From contig MKJX01000188.1 in NCBI GenBank assembly GCA_001942415.1, forward strand, positions 1-53,273: DNA of 53,273 bases, written 5' to 3'. The notes beneath the pieces are model-generated. The model saw nothing but the letters and a program-made list of their open reading frames with translations, had not been told where the DNA came from and did no database searches. The position numbers and the translations under genes were made by a program. Source of the stretch: Pseudonocardia sp. CNS-139. GTDB taxonomy: Bacteria > Actinomycetota > Actinomycetes > Mycobacteriales > Pseudonocardiaceae. This document shows positions 19,269 through 27,170 of the stretch, in pieces (position 1 is the first letter of the stretch; the number at the start of each line of letters is the position of its first letter).

Positions 19269-19952
19269 ATGACGATTCGGCGTATACGCGAGCTGGCAGA
19301 AGTCGGTGTTCCCGGGGCCGCCATCGGGATCATCGCCGGGGTCGTCGTGGGTGTGATGTCCCTGCTCGCCGGGTTCCCGGTGGGCTGGGCGATCGCAGGC
19401 GTGCTCACCCTCGGGGTGCCGCTCGCCGTCCTCGGCATGGCGTACGGGGCGCTGGTCGGCCTCGGCTACGTCCGGCCGGGAACGTTCGCCCTGGCGGCTC
19501 TTCTCTGGCTGGTGGGTTTCCCGCTCTCGCGGCTCGCCCACGAGACGTTCACGCCCGTCGTGCTCGGCGGGCAGCCCACCCCGCCGGACGACATCCTGAC
19601 GTTCCTCGCGTTCCAAGGCCTGGTCAGCATGGGCTTCGCGGTCGGGTTCGTCTGGATGTTCGAACGCATCACCCCTCCATGGCTCGTCAACATCAAGGAC
19701 CACAACCCGGCGGCGGAGCAGGTGTACGCCCGCTACGCGCAGTACGCCGCGGTGGTGTGGGAGACCCGGGAGCGCAGGCGCGCTCGCCGTTCCGTTCGGC
19801 TCGCCGACCGGCACGCAACGGCCGACGCGCCCGGGGCAAGTCCCGACGGTCCGCGTGATCCGGCGTCGCGGCGGAGCCGTGCCATCCCAGGCACCCGCTC
19901 CGCCGCGGCGCCGGGTTGCCCGGCGAGGAGGGCGCTGACAGCTCGGCCGTAG
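19269..19952 (+). CDS. Small membrane protein of unknown function, partner of the Nramp-like transporter
   Basis: 227 aa with about four hydrophobic segments: PGAAIGIIAGVVVGVMSLLA, GWAIAGVLTLGVPLAVLGMA, FALAALLWLVGFPL and QGLVSMGFAVGFVWMF. A cytoplasmic-type stretch (NIKDHNPAAEQVYARYAQYAA) and a basic, proline- and alanine-rich tail of about 60 residues follow. I do not recognise the family. It begins 7 nt after the transporter stop, so the two are almost certainly co-expressed and may form one transport unit. The disordered tail may be an artefact of a missed frame break near the end. Confidence 0.6.
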   Translation: MTIRRIRELAEVGVPGAAIGIIAGVVVGVMSLLAGFPVGWAIAGVLTLGVPLAVLGMAYGALVGLGYVRPGTFALAALLWLVGFPLSRLAHETFTPVVLGGQPTPPDDILTFLAFQGLVSMGFAVGFVWMFERITPPWLVNIKDHNPAAEQVYARYAQYAAVVWETRERRRARRSVRLADRHATADAPGASPDGPRDPASRRSRAIPGTRSAAAPGCPARRALTARP

Positions 19953-20000
19953 GGGCGGCGGCCGGACCTCTCCGCGCTCTCCCTACTTCCGAGGAGAAAG

Positions 20001-21032
20001 ATGGCCATTCCAACCTGGGCCTGGTTCGCGACGATCGGGGCGTTCCTCGCCGTGATCGCCTTCGACTTCTACCTGGTCGCCCGCAACCCGCGTGATCCCT
20101 CCTTGCGCGAGTCGACGATCTGGGTCGTCGTCTACGTCTCGCTCGCCATCGTCTTCGGACTGGGCGTGCTGGCGTTCGCCGGGCCCCAGTACGGCGGGGA
20201 GTTCTTCGCCGGCTGGATCACGGAGTACTCGCTCTCCGTGGACAACCTCTTCGTGTTCGTCCTGATCATGAGCCGGTTCGCGGTGCCACGCGAGTACCGG
20301 CAGAAGGTGCTGCTGATCGGCATCGTGCTCGCGCTGATCCTGCGCGGCGCCTTCATCGCGATCGGCGCCGAGGCGATCTCGCGCTTCGACTGGATGTTCT
20401 ACCTGTTCGGAGCGTTCCTGATCTACACGGCCTGGAAGCTGATCAGCGCCGGGGACGAGGAGGAGGAGTTCAAGGAGAACCGGGCGCTCAAGTTCGTCAA
20501 GCGGGTGCTCCCGTCCACCGACCAGTACAACGGGGCAGCGCTGACGGTCCGGATCGACGGCAAGCGGCTGGTCACGCCCATGCTGATCGTCATGGTCGCG
20601 ATCGGCAGCACCGACCTGCTGTTCGCGCTCGACTCCATCCCGGCGATCTTCGGGCTCACCCAGGAGCCGTACCTGGTCTTCACCGCCAACGCCTTCGCCC
20701 TCATGGGGCTGCGGCAGCTGTTCTTCCTCATCGGCGGTCTGCTGGACCGTCTGGTGTACCTGAGCAAGGGCCTCGCGTTCATCCTCGCCTTCATCGGGGT
20801 GAAGCTGATCCTCGAGGCCGCGCACCACCACGGCGTCGCGTGGGCGCCCGAGATCCCGATCCTGGTCTCCCTCGGCGTCATCCTCGGCACGCTCGCCGTG
20901 ACGACCGTGGCGAGCCTGATCAAGTCGCGGAACGACGAGCGCGCCGCGGCGGCGCAGTCCGAGAAGTCCGGGAACGACGAGGCCACGAGCGCCGAGGACG
21001 TCCCCGAGCCCAGCGGGAGCCAGCACAGCTGA
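20001..21032 (+). CDS. TerC/Alx-family membrane protein
   Basis: 343 aa, uninterrupted, with about nine membrane segments. TerC signatures are clear: GWITEYSLSVDNLFVFVLIMSRF near residue 72, with the conserved acidic residues, and STDLLFALDSIPAIFGLTQEPYLVFTANAFALMGLRQLFF near residue 205. The C-terminal 40 residues are polar. TerC/Alx proteins export manganese and support metallation of secreted proteins. An AGGAG site precedes the ATG. It is the last gene of the rightward run and ends at a strong terminator. Its role in the oxalate island is unclear; oxalate complexes divalent metals, so handling Mn could matter when oxalate enters the cell (inference). Confidence 0.88.
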   Translation: MAIPTWAWFATIGAFLAVIAFDFYLVARNPRDPSLRESTIWVVVYVSLAIVFGLGVLAFAGPQYGGEFFAGWITEYSLSVDNLFVFVLIMSRFAVPREYRQKVLLIGIVLALILRGAFIAIGAEAISRFDWMFYLFGAFLIYTAWKLISAGDEEEEFKENRALKFVKRVLPSTDQYNGAALTVRIDGKRLVTPMLIVMVAIGSTDLLFALDSIPAIFGLTQEPYLVFTANAFALMGLRQLFFLIGGLLDRLVYLSKGLAFILAFIGVKLILEAAHHHGVAWAPEIPILVSLGVILGTLAVTTVASLIKSRNDERAAAAQSEKSGNDEATSAEDVPEPSGSQHS

Positions 21033-21053
21033 CCTCTCTCCTCCGGTACCGCC

Positions 21054-21092
21054 GGAACTGCCCGTCCCCGCACAGCGGGGGCGGGCAGTTCC
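21054..21092. terminator. Strong bidirectional terminator
   Basis: An 18-bp stem with a single G-U pair (left arm 21054-21071, right arm 21075-21092, starting GGAACTGCCCG) closes on a 3-nt loop. It lies between the converging terC (plus) and MFS (minus) genes and should end transcription from both sides. Confidence 0.85.
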
Positions 21093-21111
21093 GCGTCCGG
21101 GAGCGGACACG

Positions 21112-22487
21112 TCAGGCCGGGCCGCCGGCGGCGGGCAGCGCGGCGGACCCGAGCCCGGCACCCGCCCGTTCCCGTTCCCTGCGGCCGGGCTGGCGCAGGA
21201 ACAGCGCGATGAACGCCGAGAGGAACGCGATCACGCCGGCGATGGTGTACGCCCCGTCGTAGCCCCACGTCGCGACGACGTACGACGCGACGCCGAGCCC
21301 GAACAGGCCGCTGACGAGCTTGGAGCTGTAGACGAGCCCGTAGTTCGTGGCGTTGTGGTTCTCGCCGAAGTAGTCCGGCGTCAGCGCGGCGAAGAGCGGG
21401 AAGAACGCGCCGCCGCCGAGCCCGGCGAGGAACGCGAAGACGATGAACAGCACCTCGTTGCGGGTGTCGCCGGCCCAGAGCAGCCCGAACTGCGCGACGC
21501 CCTCCACCACCAGCACGAGCACCAGCGACTCCTTGCGCCCGATGATGTCGGAGAGCCAGCCGACGAACCCGCGCCCGACGCCGTTGACGATCGAGAGCAC
21601 GCCGGCCGACGACGCCGCGATGAACGGGCCGAAGCCCACCTCCTTGGCGAAGTCCACCTGGTAGCCGATGCCGAAGAGGGACACCCCGCCGATGATCGCG
21701 AGCGCCAGCCACATGAGCGGGAGCTGGCCGGTCCGGATGGCCTCCATCGGCCCGTACTGCTTCACGGCCGGCGGGTTCTTCGCCAGGCTGCGGGCCCGCC
21801 CGGGCTCGGCGGCTGCCGTCAGCGGGTCGACGTCGGCGGGCCACCAGTATTCGGCGGGTCCTTGAACAGGAACCCGGCAATTCCGACGACCAGCAGCATG
21901 TAGGCGCCGATGAGGATCAGGACGAGCTGGTAGTTGCTCTCGTCGAACCAGTAGCTGAAGACGAAGATGAACGGCACGGCGCCGTACGCGAACCCGCCGT
22001 TGACGAATCCGGTGCGGGCGCCGCGCTTCTCCGGGAACCACTTCCCGACCATGTTGATGCAGGTCGCGTACACGAGCCCGGCACCGGTGCCGCCGATCAC
22101 CGAGTAGAACAGGATGTTCAGCGCGAAGTTGCCGGTCACCGCGAGCGTCACGACGCGCGCAGACCATCACGCGCCCGCCAGCATGGCCGTCCGGGCCGAC
22201 ACCACGCCCTTCTCACGCAGCCGCCCGGCCGGGAACGCCACCCCCGCCTGGAACACCGTCCAGATGCTGACCAGCCAGAACGCCTCGCTGAGCGACCAGC
22301 CGTGTACGTCCTCCAGGCTGGCCTCCGCGGCGCCGTAGCCGTACTCGAAGACGCTGACGCCCATCATCGCCAGCCAGGGCAGCCACATCATCCAGCTGCG
22401 CGGTCTACCGAGTATCTCCTCGGCCGGCACGCCGACGCGGTACACGCGCCCGTTGGAATCGACTATCTCGCGTTCCGTGCTGGTCAA
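21112..22487 (-). CDS. Oxalate/formate antiporter family MFS transporter (two frame breaks)
   Basis: About 455 aa with 12 membrane segments in the OFA (OxlT) family pattern: RPRSWMMWLPWLAMMGVSVFEYGYGAAEASLE, GGTGAGLVYATCINMVGKWFPEKRGARTGFVNGGFAYGA and NGVGRGFVGWLSDIIGRKESL. OxlT of Oxalobacter exchanges oxalate for formate, which fits the oxc/frc genes. The start is probably TTG 22487 (LTSTEREIVDSNG), since AAGGAG lies 5 nt upstream; ATG 22517 has no such site and falls in the operator. Breaks near 21845 and 22158 are missing bases. It is under the shared 20-bp operator. Substrate is inferred from family and context. Confidence 0.8.
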
Positions 22488-22513
22488 CGCGTCTCCTTCG
22501 ACGAGCCGGGGCT

Positions 22514-22569
22514 CCATACTGCATACCGTATGGCTGGAATGTGTACTCGCCCCGATTCCGCCTTGTCCA
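22514..22569 (-). promoter_or_regulatory. Promoter and operator of the oxalate transporter gene (operator copy 3)
   Basis: On the minus strand TGGACA (22569-22564), 18 nt and TACACA (22545-22540) are followed after 6 nt by operator CCATACGGTATGCAGTATGG (22533-22514). This matches copy 2 at 19 of 20 positions, in the same orientation relative to transcription and at almost the same distance from the -10 box. The TTG start is 26 nt further on. Confidence 0.72.
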
Positions 22570-22689
22570 GCACGGATCACAGGTCGCCGATATTCTTTGC
22601 CGTTCCAGGAATTGCGCATGCCGGGCTATTTACCGAGCCGGCGGTCTCCATTACCCGCCGATGGTCCGGGCATGGCCGGGCACAGACGC

Positions 22690-22727
22690 GGAACGGCGCT
22701 CCCCGGGCATCCCGGGAAGCGCCGTCC
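22690..22727 (-). terminator. Terminator after acs
   Basis: A GC-rich hairpin, left arm GGAACGGCGCTCCCCGGG and right arm CCCGGGAAGCGCCGTCC with a CAT loop, one bulge and one wobble. It lies 17 nt downstream of the acs stop on the minus strand and separates acs from the transporter promoter. Confidence 0.75.
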
Positions 22728-22743
22728 GTGGCCGTGCGCGGGC

Positions 22744-24729
22744 TCAGTCCTCGCTGCGGCTGCTGTCCTTCAGACCGGCGGCGATCAGGTCCATCACCGT
22801 CGAGTCGGCCAGCGTGGTGACGTCGCCGACCTCGCGGTTCTCCGCCACGTCGCGCAGCAGCCTGCGCATGATCTTCCCGGAGCGGGTCTTCGGGAGCTCG
22901 TCGACGACCATGATCTGGCGCGGCTTCGCGATCGGGCCGATCTCCTTGGCGACGTGGTCGCGCAGCGCCTTGATCGCGTCGGCGCCCTCGGCCTCGTCCC
23001 GGGCGACGTTGCCGCGCAGGATCACGAACGCGACGATGCCCTGGCCCGTGGTCGCGTCCGCGGCGCCGACCACCGCCGCCTCGGCCACGGTCGGGTGGCT
23101 GACCAGCGCGGACTCCACCTCCGTGGTCGAGATCCGGTGCCCGGACACGTTCATCACGTCGTCCACCCGGCCGAGCAGCCAGATCGCGCCGTCGTCGTCG
23201 TACTTGGCGCCGTCGCCGGCGAAGTAGTAGCCCTGCTCGGCGAACCGCGACCAGTACGTCTCGCGGTAGCGCTCCTCGTCGCCCCAGATGCCCCGCAGCA
23301 TCGACGGCCACGGCTTGTCCAGCACCAGGTAACCGCCGCCGCCGTGCGGCACCGGCGTGCCGCCCTCGTCCACGACCGTGGCGCTGATCCCGGGCAGCGG
23401 GCGCATCGCGACCCCGGCTTGGTCGCCGTGACACCCGGCAGCGGCGAGATCATGATCGCGCCGGTCTCGGTCTGCCACCAGGTGTCCACGATCGGGCAGT
23501 TCTCGTGGCCGATGTTCTCCCGGTACCAGATCCAGGCCTCGGGGTTGATCGGCTCGCCGACGCTGCCCAGCACCCGCAGTGACGACAGGTCGTACTTCGC
23601 GGGGATGTCGTTGCCCCACTTCATGAACGTCCTGATCAGCGTGGGCGCGGTGTAGTAGATCGTGACGCCGTACTTCTGGATGATCTCCCAGTGCCGGCCC
23701 TCGTGCGGGGTGTTCGGGGTGCCTTCGTAGATCACCTGCGTCGCCCGGTTGGCCAGCGGCCCGTACACGATGTAGCTGTGCCCGGTGACCCAGCCGATGT
23801 CGGCCGTGCACCAGTAGACGCTCTCCCCCGGCTTGTGGTCGAACACCGCGTTGTGCGTGTACGCCACCTGCGTCAGGTAGCCGCCGGAGGTGTGCAGGAT
23901 GCCCTTCGGCCGGCCCGTCGTGCCCGACGTGTACAGGATGTACAGCGGCTGCTCGGCGTCGAACGCCTCCGGCGTGTGCTGGTCGGACTGCCGCCCCACC
24001 AGATCGTGCCACCACACGTCGCGGCCGTCCGTCCACGGCACGTCGGTCTCGGTGCGCTTCACGACCAGCACGTGCTGGATCGTCGGCGTGTCCCGCACCG
24101 CCTCGTCGGTGTTCTCCTTCATCGGGGCCGGCTTGCCGCGGCGGAACTGGCCGTCCGACGTGATCAGCAGCTTGGCCTCGGCGTCCTCGATGCGGGCCTT
24201 CAGCGCGCCCGGCGAGAACCCGCCGAACACCACGCTGTGCATCGCGCCCAGCCGGGCGCAGGCCAGCATCGCGAACACCGCCTCGGGGATCATCGGCAGC
24301 TGGATCGCCACCCGGTCCCCCAACCCCGACACCCAGCTCGACCAGCGCGTTCGCCGTCTTCGAGACCTCACGCTGCAGGTCGGGCGTAGGTGATCGTGCG
24401 GGTGTCGCCGGGCTCGCCCTCCCAGTGGATCGCGACCTGGTCCCCGAAACCGGCCTCGACGTGCCGGTCAACGCAGTTGTAGGCGACGTTCAGCTTCCCG
24501 CCCACGAACCACTTCGCGAACGGCGCGTCCCACTCCAGCACGCTGTCCCACTTCTGCGCCCAGGTCAGCCGCTCGGCCTGGCGGCCCAGAACGCGTCGCG
24601 GTCCGCGTCGGCCTGGTCGTACCAGTCGGCTGTGGCGTTCGCCTGCGCCGCGAACCCGGGGCTCGGCGGGAAGCTCCGGTTCTCGGTGGAGAGATTGCTC
24701 AGCGTGGCGCGGCTCGGTTCCTCGGCCAT
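22744..24729 (-). CDS. acs: Acetyl-CoA synthetase (several frame breaks)
   Basis: About 660 aa, AMP-forming. It contains [16 protein letters not shown], the Acs block [13 protein letters not shown], the ATP motif [21 protein letters not shown] (shown in part), the WWQTETG motif, and the C-terminal [14 protein letters not shown] whose lysine is the usual acetylation site controlling activity. Breaks near 23415, 24320, 24372 and 24585 are repaired by single G/C bases. The ATG ([10 protein letters not shown]) follows AGGAGGG. It activates acetate. The order acs, Fic-like gene, HAD gene, ssd matches M. tuberculosis Rv3667-Rv3660c and Streptomyces, so this is the conserved housekeeping block and probably not part of the oxalate island. 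Confidence 0.92.
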
Positions 24730-24901
24730 CAGTGCCCTCCTGGTCCCTGGGCGAGCCGGGCCACGGCACCCGGCTCCCGCTTGCTCGGAGCACGACGCTA
24801 GTGGTCGCGCCGGCCCGACGCACCGTTCGTCGGCGCCACGCGCGACAGGTGGCGGGCAGGCGGCGACCCGGCACGGCGAACGGCCCGCGAGCGGTGGCAG
24901 C

Positions 24902-25669
24902 ATGGCCGGAATGTCTCCCGTCGTACCGCCCGCCACCGACCCGCTCGCGCCGCTGCTGGACCTGCCGGGCGTCGCGGACGCCGTGGTCAGGGCCCGGGAC
25001 GCGCTGGTCGAGGTGCACAACCACCCCGTCAACCGGCGCGGCTGGCCGGCCACCGCGGCCGAGGCCGGGCTGCGCGCCGCGCGGGCGTCGGCCGCACTGG
25101 ACGGGGCCCCGATCGGCACCGGCGACGTCGCCGAGAGCCCGGTGCTCGCCGGAGCCGTGCGGGCGGCCGAGGAGTCCGGGAAGCTGCTGGCCGTGTGGCG
25201 GACGTCGCCCCTGCAGGCGCTCGCCCGGCTGCACGTGGTGGCCGCGGCGGACCTCGTGCCCGCGGCGCGGCACGAGGCCGAGCTCGGCCGGCCGCGGGCC
25301 GGCGCGGGCGTCGCCGACCGGCTCGGGATGCTCGCCGACCTCGTCACCGGCGGCACGGCGGCGCCGGCGCCCGTGCTCGTCGCCGTCGTGCACGGGGAGC
25401 TGCTCGCGCTCGCGCCGTTCCCGGCCGGCAACGGCGTGGTGGCCCGGGCGGCGGCCCGGCTGGCCGCCGTGGCGTCGGGGCTGGACCCGAAGGGCCTCGC
25501 CGTCCCCGAAGTCGGGCACCTGCGGCACGTCACGGAGTACCGCAGCGCCGTGACCGCGTTCGCCGGCGGGACGGCGGGCGGCGTCCGCGCGTGGGTGCTG
25601 CACTGCTGCGCGCAATGGGAGGCCGGGGCCCGCGAGGGCCTCTCGATCGCGAACGCGCGCGGCGCGTAG
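24902..25669 (+). CDS. Degenerate Fic-fold protein (Rv3662c-like)
   Basis: 255 aa. Residues 171-182 read APFPAGNGVVAR, aligning with the Fic motif HPFxxGNGRxxR, but the catalytic His is Ala and the first Arg is Val. Residues 63-68 (SAALDG) resemble the inhibitory motif S/TxxxE/N of Fic proteins with Asp for Glu. An AMP transferase activity by the standard mechanism is therefore unlikely; a structural or binding role is possible. Homologues at this place in mycobacteria (Rv3662c) and Streptomyces are often labelled oxidoreductase without clear support. The ATG at 24902 or the one at 24911 may be the start; neither has a strong ribosome site. It converges with the HAD gene across a 398-nt gap holding a candidate small RNA. 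Confidence 0.75.
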   Translation: MAGMSPVVPPATDPLAPLLDLPGVADAVVRARDALVEVHNHPVNRRGWPATAAEAGLRAARASAALDGAPIGTGDVAESPVLAGAVRAAEESGKLLAVWRTSPLQALARLHVVAAADLVPAARHEAELGRPRAGAGVADRLGMLADLVTGGTAAPAPVLVAVVHGELLALAPFPAGNGVVARAAARLAAVASGLDPKGLAVPEVGHLRHVTEYRSAVTAFAGGTAGGVRAWVLHCCAQWEAGAREGLSIANARGA

Positions 25670-25685
25670 GGCACCCCCATCACGA

Positions 25686-25924
25686 CAAGACGAGCGGTAC
25701 TCCCGCGAAGGAGCACCGCTCGCCTCTGCACGAAGTCCGAGATCCAGGCGTGCACTTCGTGTCGTGGAACGGCCTCGGCGCCCGGCGTCCCGGTACGCAG
25801 GCCCACGACGACATGCCTCCCGCGGCGTGCTGCGCGTGGAGCGCCCGACCTTCGTGCACGGAGCCCGTATCAGGGTGGACGGGTGCTTCTCCACCGCACC
25901 GTCCCTGGCCGATCCGAGGTCCGT
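25686..25924 (-). ncRNA. Candidate Ms1 / actinobacterial 6S-like RNA
   Basis: The 398-nt gap between the Fic-like and HAD genes has no protein gene but holds a good minus-strand promoter: TTGCTG (25959-25954), 17 nt, TACAAA (25936-25931), with a start expected near 25924. About 200 nt downstream lies a hairpin terminator. In between, hairpins such as CACGAAGT with ACTTCGTG can form. In M. tuberculosis MTS2823/Ms1, and in Streptomyces the 6S-like RNA, sit at this same syntenic place (between Rv3661- and Rv3662c-type genes), in the HAD gene's direction, as here. Sequence identity was not tested, so the assignment rests on position, promoter and terminator. Confidence 0.5.
25691..25722 (-). terminator. 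Terminator of the candidate 6S-like RNA
   Basis: CGAGCGGT and ACCGCTCG pair, and an inner CTCC/GGAG pairing follows one mismatch, with a CGCGAA loop. On the minus strand it is followed by TCTTGTCGTG, weakly U-rich, which favours minus-strand termination. It may also stop the Fic-like gene on the plus strand. Confidence 0.65.
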
Positions 25925-26067
25925 GGCACCTTTGTATCCCGTGACCGGGACCACAGCAAGAGCGTGCGTGGGGTGCACCGGTTCAGGCACGGAGGGTGTC
26001 GGCCCGGGCCGCCTCCGCCACCCTCAGGTACCTCGTCCGTTTCGGTGTCCGAGGGTGTCGGCGCTGG

Positions 26068-26907
26068 TCAGACGCGTGCCGGGCGCCGCAGGGCGAGCCA
26101 GAGCGCGGCGACCGCCGTGCCGACCCCTGCGGCCACCGCGGTCGTCACGATGGCGGGCCGGCGCAGCCGGATGCGGAGTGCGACGGGGTCGGCGAACGTG
26201 AGGATCGGCCACCCCCGCTGCTCGGCCTCGCGGCGCAGCGCGCGGTCGGGGTTGACGGCCGTCGGGTGCCCGACTGCCTCCAGGAGCGGCAGGTCGGTGA
26301 TCGAGTCGGAGTACGCGCGGCAGTCCTCCAGCCGGTAGCCGCGCTCGACGGCGATCTCGCGGGCCGCGCGGGCCTTCTCCTCGCCGTAGCAGTAGTAGTC
26401 GATGGCACCGGTGTAGCGCCCGTCCGCCACCGCCATCCGGGTCGCGATGCAGCGGTCGGCGCCCACGAGCGCGGCGATCGGCTCGACGACCTCCATCCCG
26501 GACGCCGAGAGCACGACGACCTCGTCGCCGTTGTCCCGGTGCTCGGCGATCAGCTCGGTGGCCTCGGCGTACACCAGCGGCTCGACGATGTCGTGCAGCG
26601 TCTCGGCCACGATCGAGCGGATCTGGGCGACGTCCCAGCCCGTGCACAGGGCCGTGATCCCGCGGCGCAGCTGCTCCATCGTCGCGGCGTCCGCGCCGGC
26701 CAGCACGACCAGGAGCTGCGCGTAGGCGCTGCGGAGCACGGCCCGCCGGTTGATCAGACCCTGACGCCGGAACGGGCGGCTGAACGCGAGCGCGCTGGAC
26801 CCGGCGATGATCGTCTTGTCGAGGTCGAAGAACGCGGCGGAGCGGCGACCACCGGACGGCTGGGTCCACGGGGACGGCGTGGGGAGCGCACCTGGCACCC
26901 GCCCCAC
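26068..26907 (-). CDS. HAD-IB family phosphatase, membrane-anchored SerB-like (Rv3661-like)
   Basis: 279 aa. The HAD motif I is AAFFDLDKTIIAGSSALAFSRP (residues about 24-45, DxDKT nucleophile), motif II is VVVLSASGMEVVEPIAA, and motif III/IV is CRAYSDSITDLPLLEAVGHPTAVNPD. Residues 248-275 form a hydrophobic C-terminal segment (IVTTAVAAGVGTAVAALWLAL), so it is probably tethered to the membrane. The family includes phosphoserine phosphatase-like enzymes; the substrate is unknown. It lies divergent from ssd, with 6C RNA in between, as in mycobacteria. In Streptomyces the orthologue has been tied to morphological differentiation. Confidence 0.88.
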   Translation of the reverse strand: MGRVPGALPTPSPWTQPSGGRRSAAFFDLDKTIIAGSSALAFSRPFRRQGLINRRAVLRSAYAQLLVVLAGADAATMEQLRRGITALCTGWDVAQIRSIVAETLHDIVEPLVYAEATELIAEHRDNGDEVVVLSASGMEVVEPIAALVGADRCIATRMAVADGRYTGAIDYYCYGEEKARAAREIAVERGYRLEDCRAYSDSITDLPLLEAVGHPTAVNPDRALRREAEQRGWPILTFADPVALRIRLRRPAIVTTAVAAGVGTAVAALWLALRRPARV

Positions 26908-26999
26908 CTTGCCAGAACCCCTGGCAACAAGGGCTCAACCCGGCGGAAGTGGTCCGTCCAGGGGCGCGCGTGCAGCTCTGCAAGGGCTACAGTTGTGGT

Positions 27000-27092
27000 G
27001 TCCGGCATGCCCGGACGCCGGTTCAGCTCGACCCCCCGGAGCTGAACCACCGACGGCCCCGCCAATCCCCCCTGGCGGGGGCCGTCCCGTTT
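27000..27092 (+). ncRNA. 6C small RNA (B11 / ncRv13660c family)
   Basis: Two adjacent stem-loops each carry exactly six cytosines in the loop, the defining mark of the 6C RNA. Hairpin 1 is GGTTCAGCTC / GAGCTGAACC (27020-27048) with loop GACCCCCCG. Hairpin 2 (27052-27086) is a 13-bp stem with one bulged base and CCCCCC at 27067-27072; it doubles as the terminator. A TACAGT -10 box lies at 26988-26993, giving a transcript of about 93 nt. It lies beside ssd on the same strand, the place of B11/6C next to Rv3660c in M. tuberculosis. 6C RNAs use their C-rich loops to pair with G-rich mRNA targets. Confidence 0.9.
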
Positions 27093-27170
27093 CCGCAGGT
27101 GCGGGAGCACGGCGGCGCTCCGCGCTCGTGCGCGCGTCCGCGGGCCGGAGTGCGCTGCGCCCCCATGGAG

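Noticed and set aside
7529..22743. Insertion sequences or transposon ends flanking the oxalate island
   Set aside because: No transposase-like protein, terminal inverted repeats or target duplications seen; the short repeats there behave as operators.
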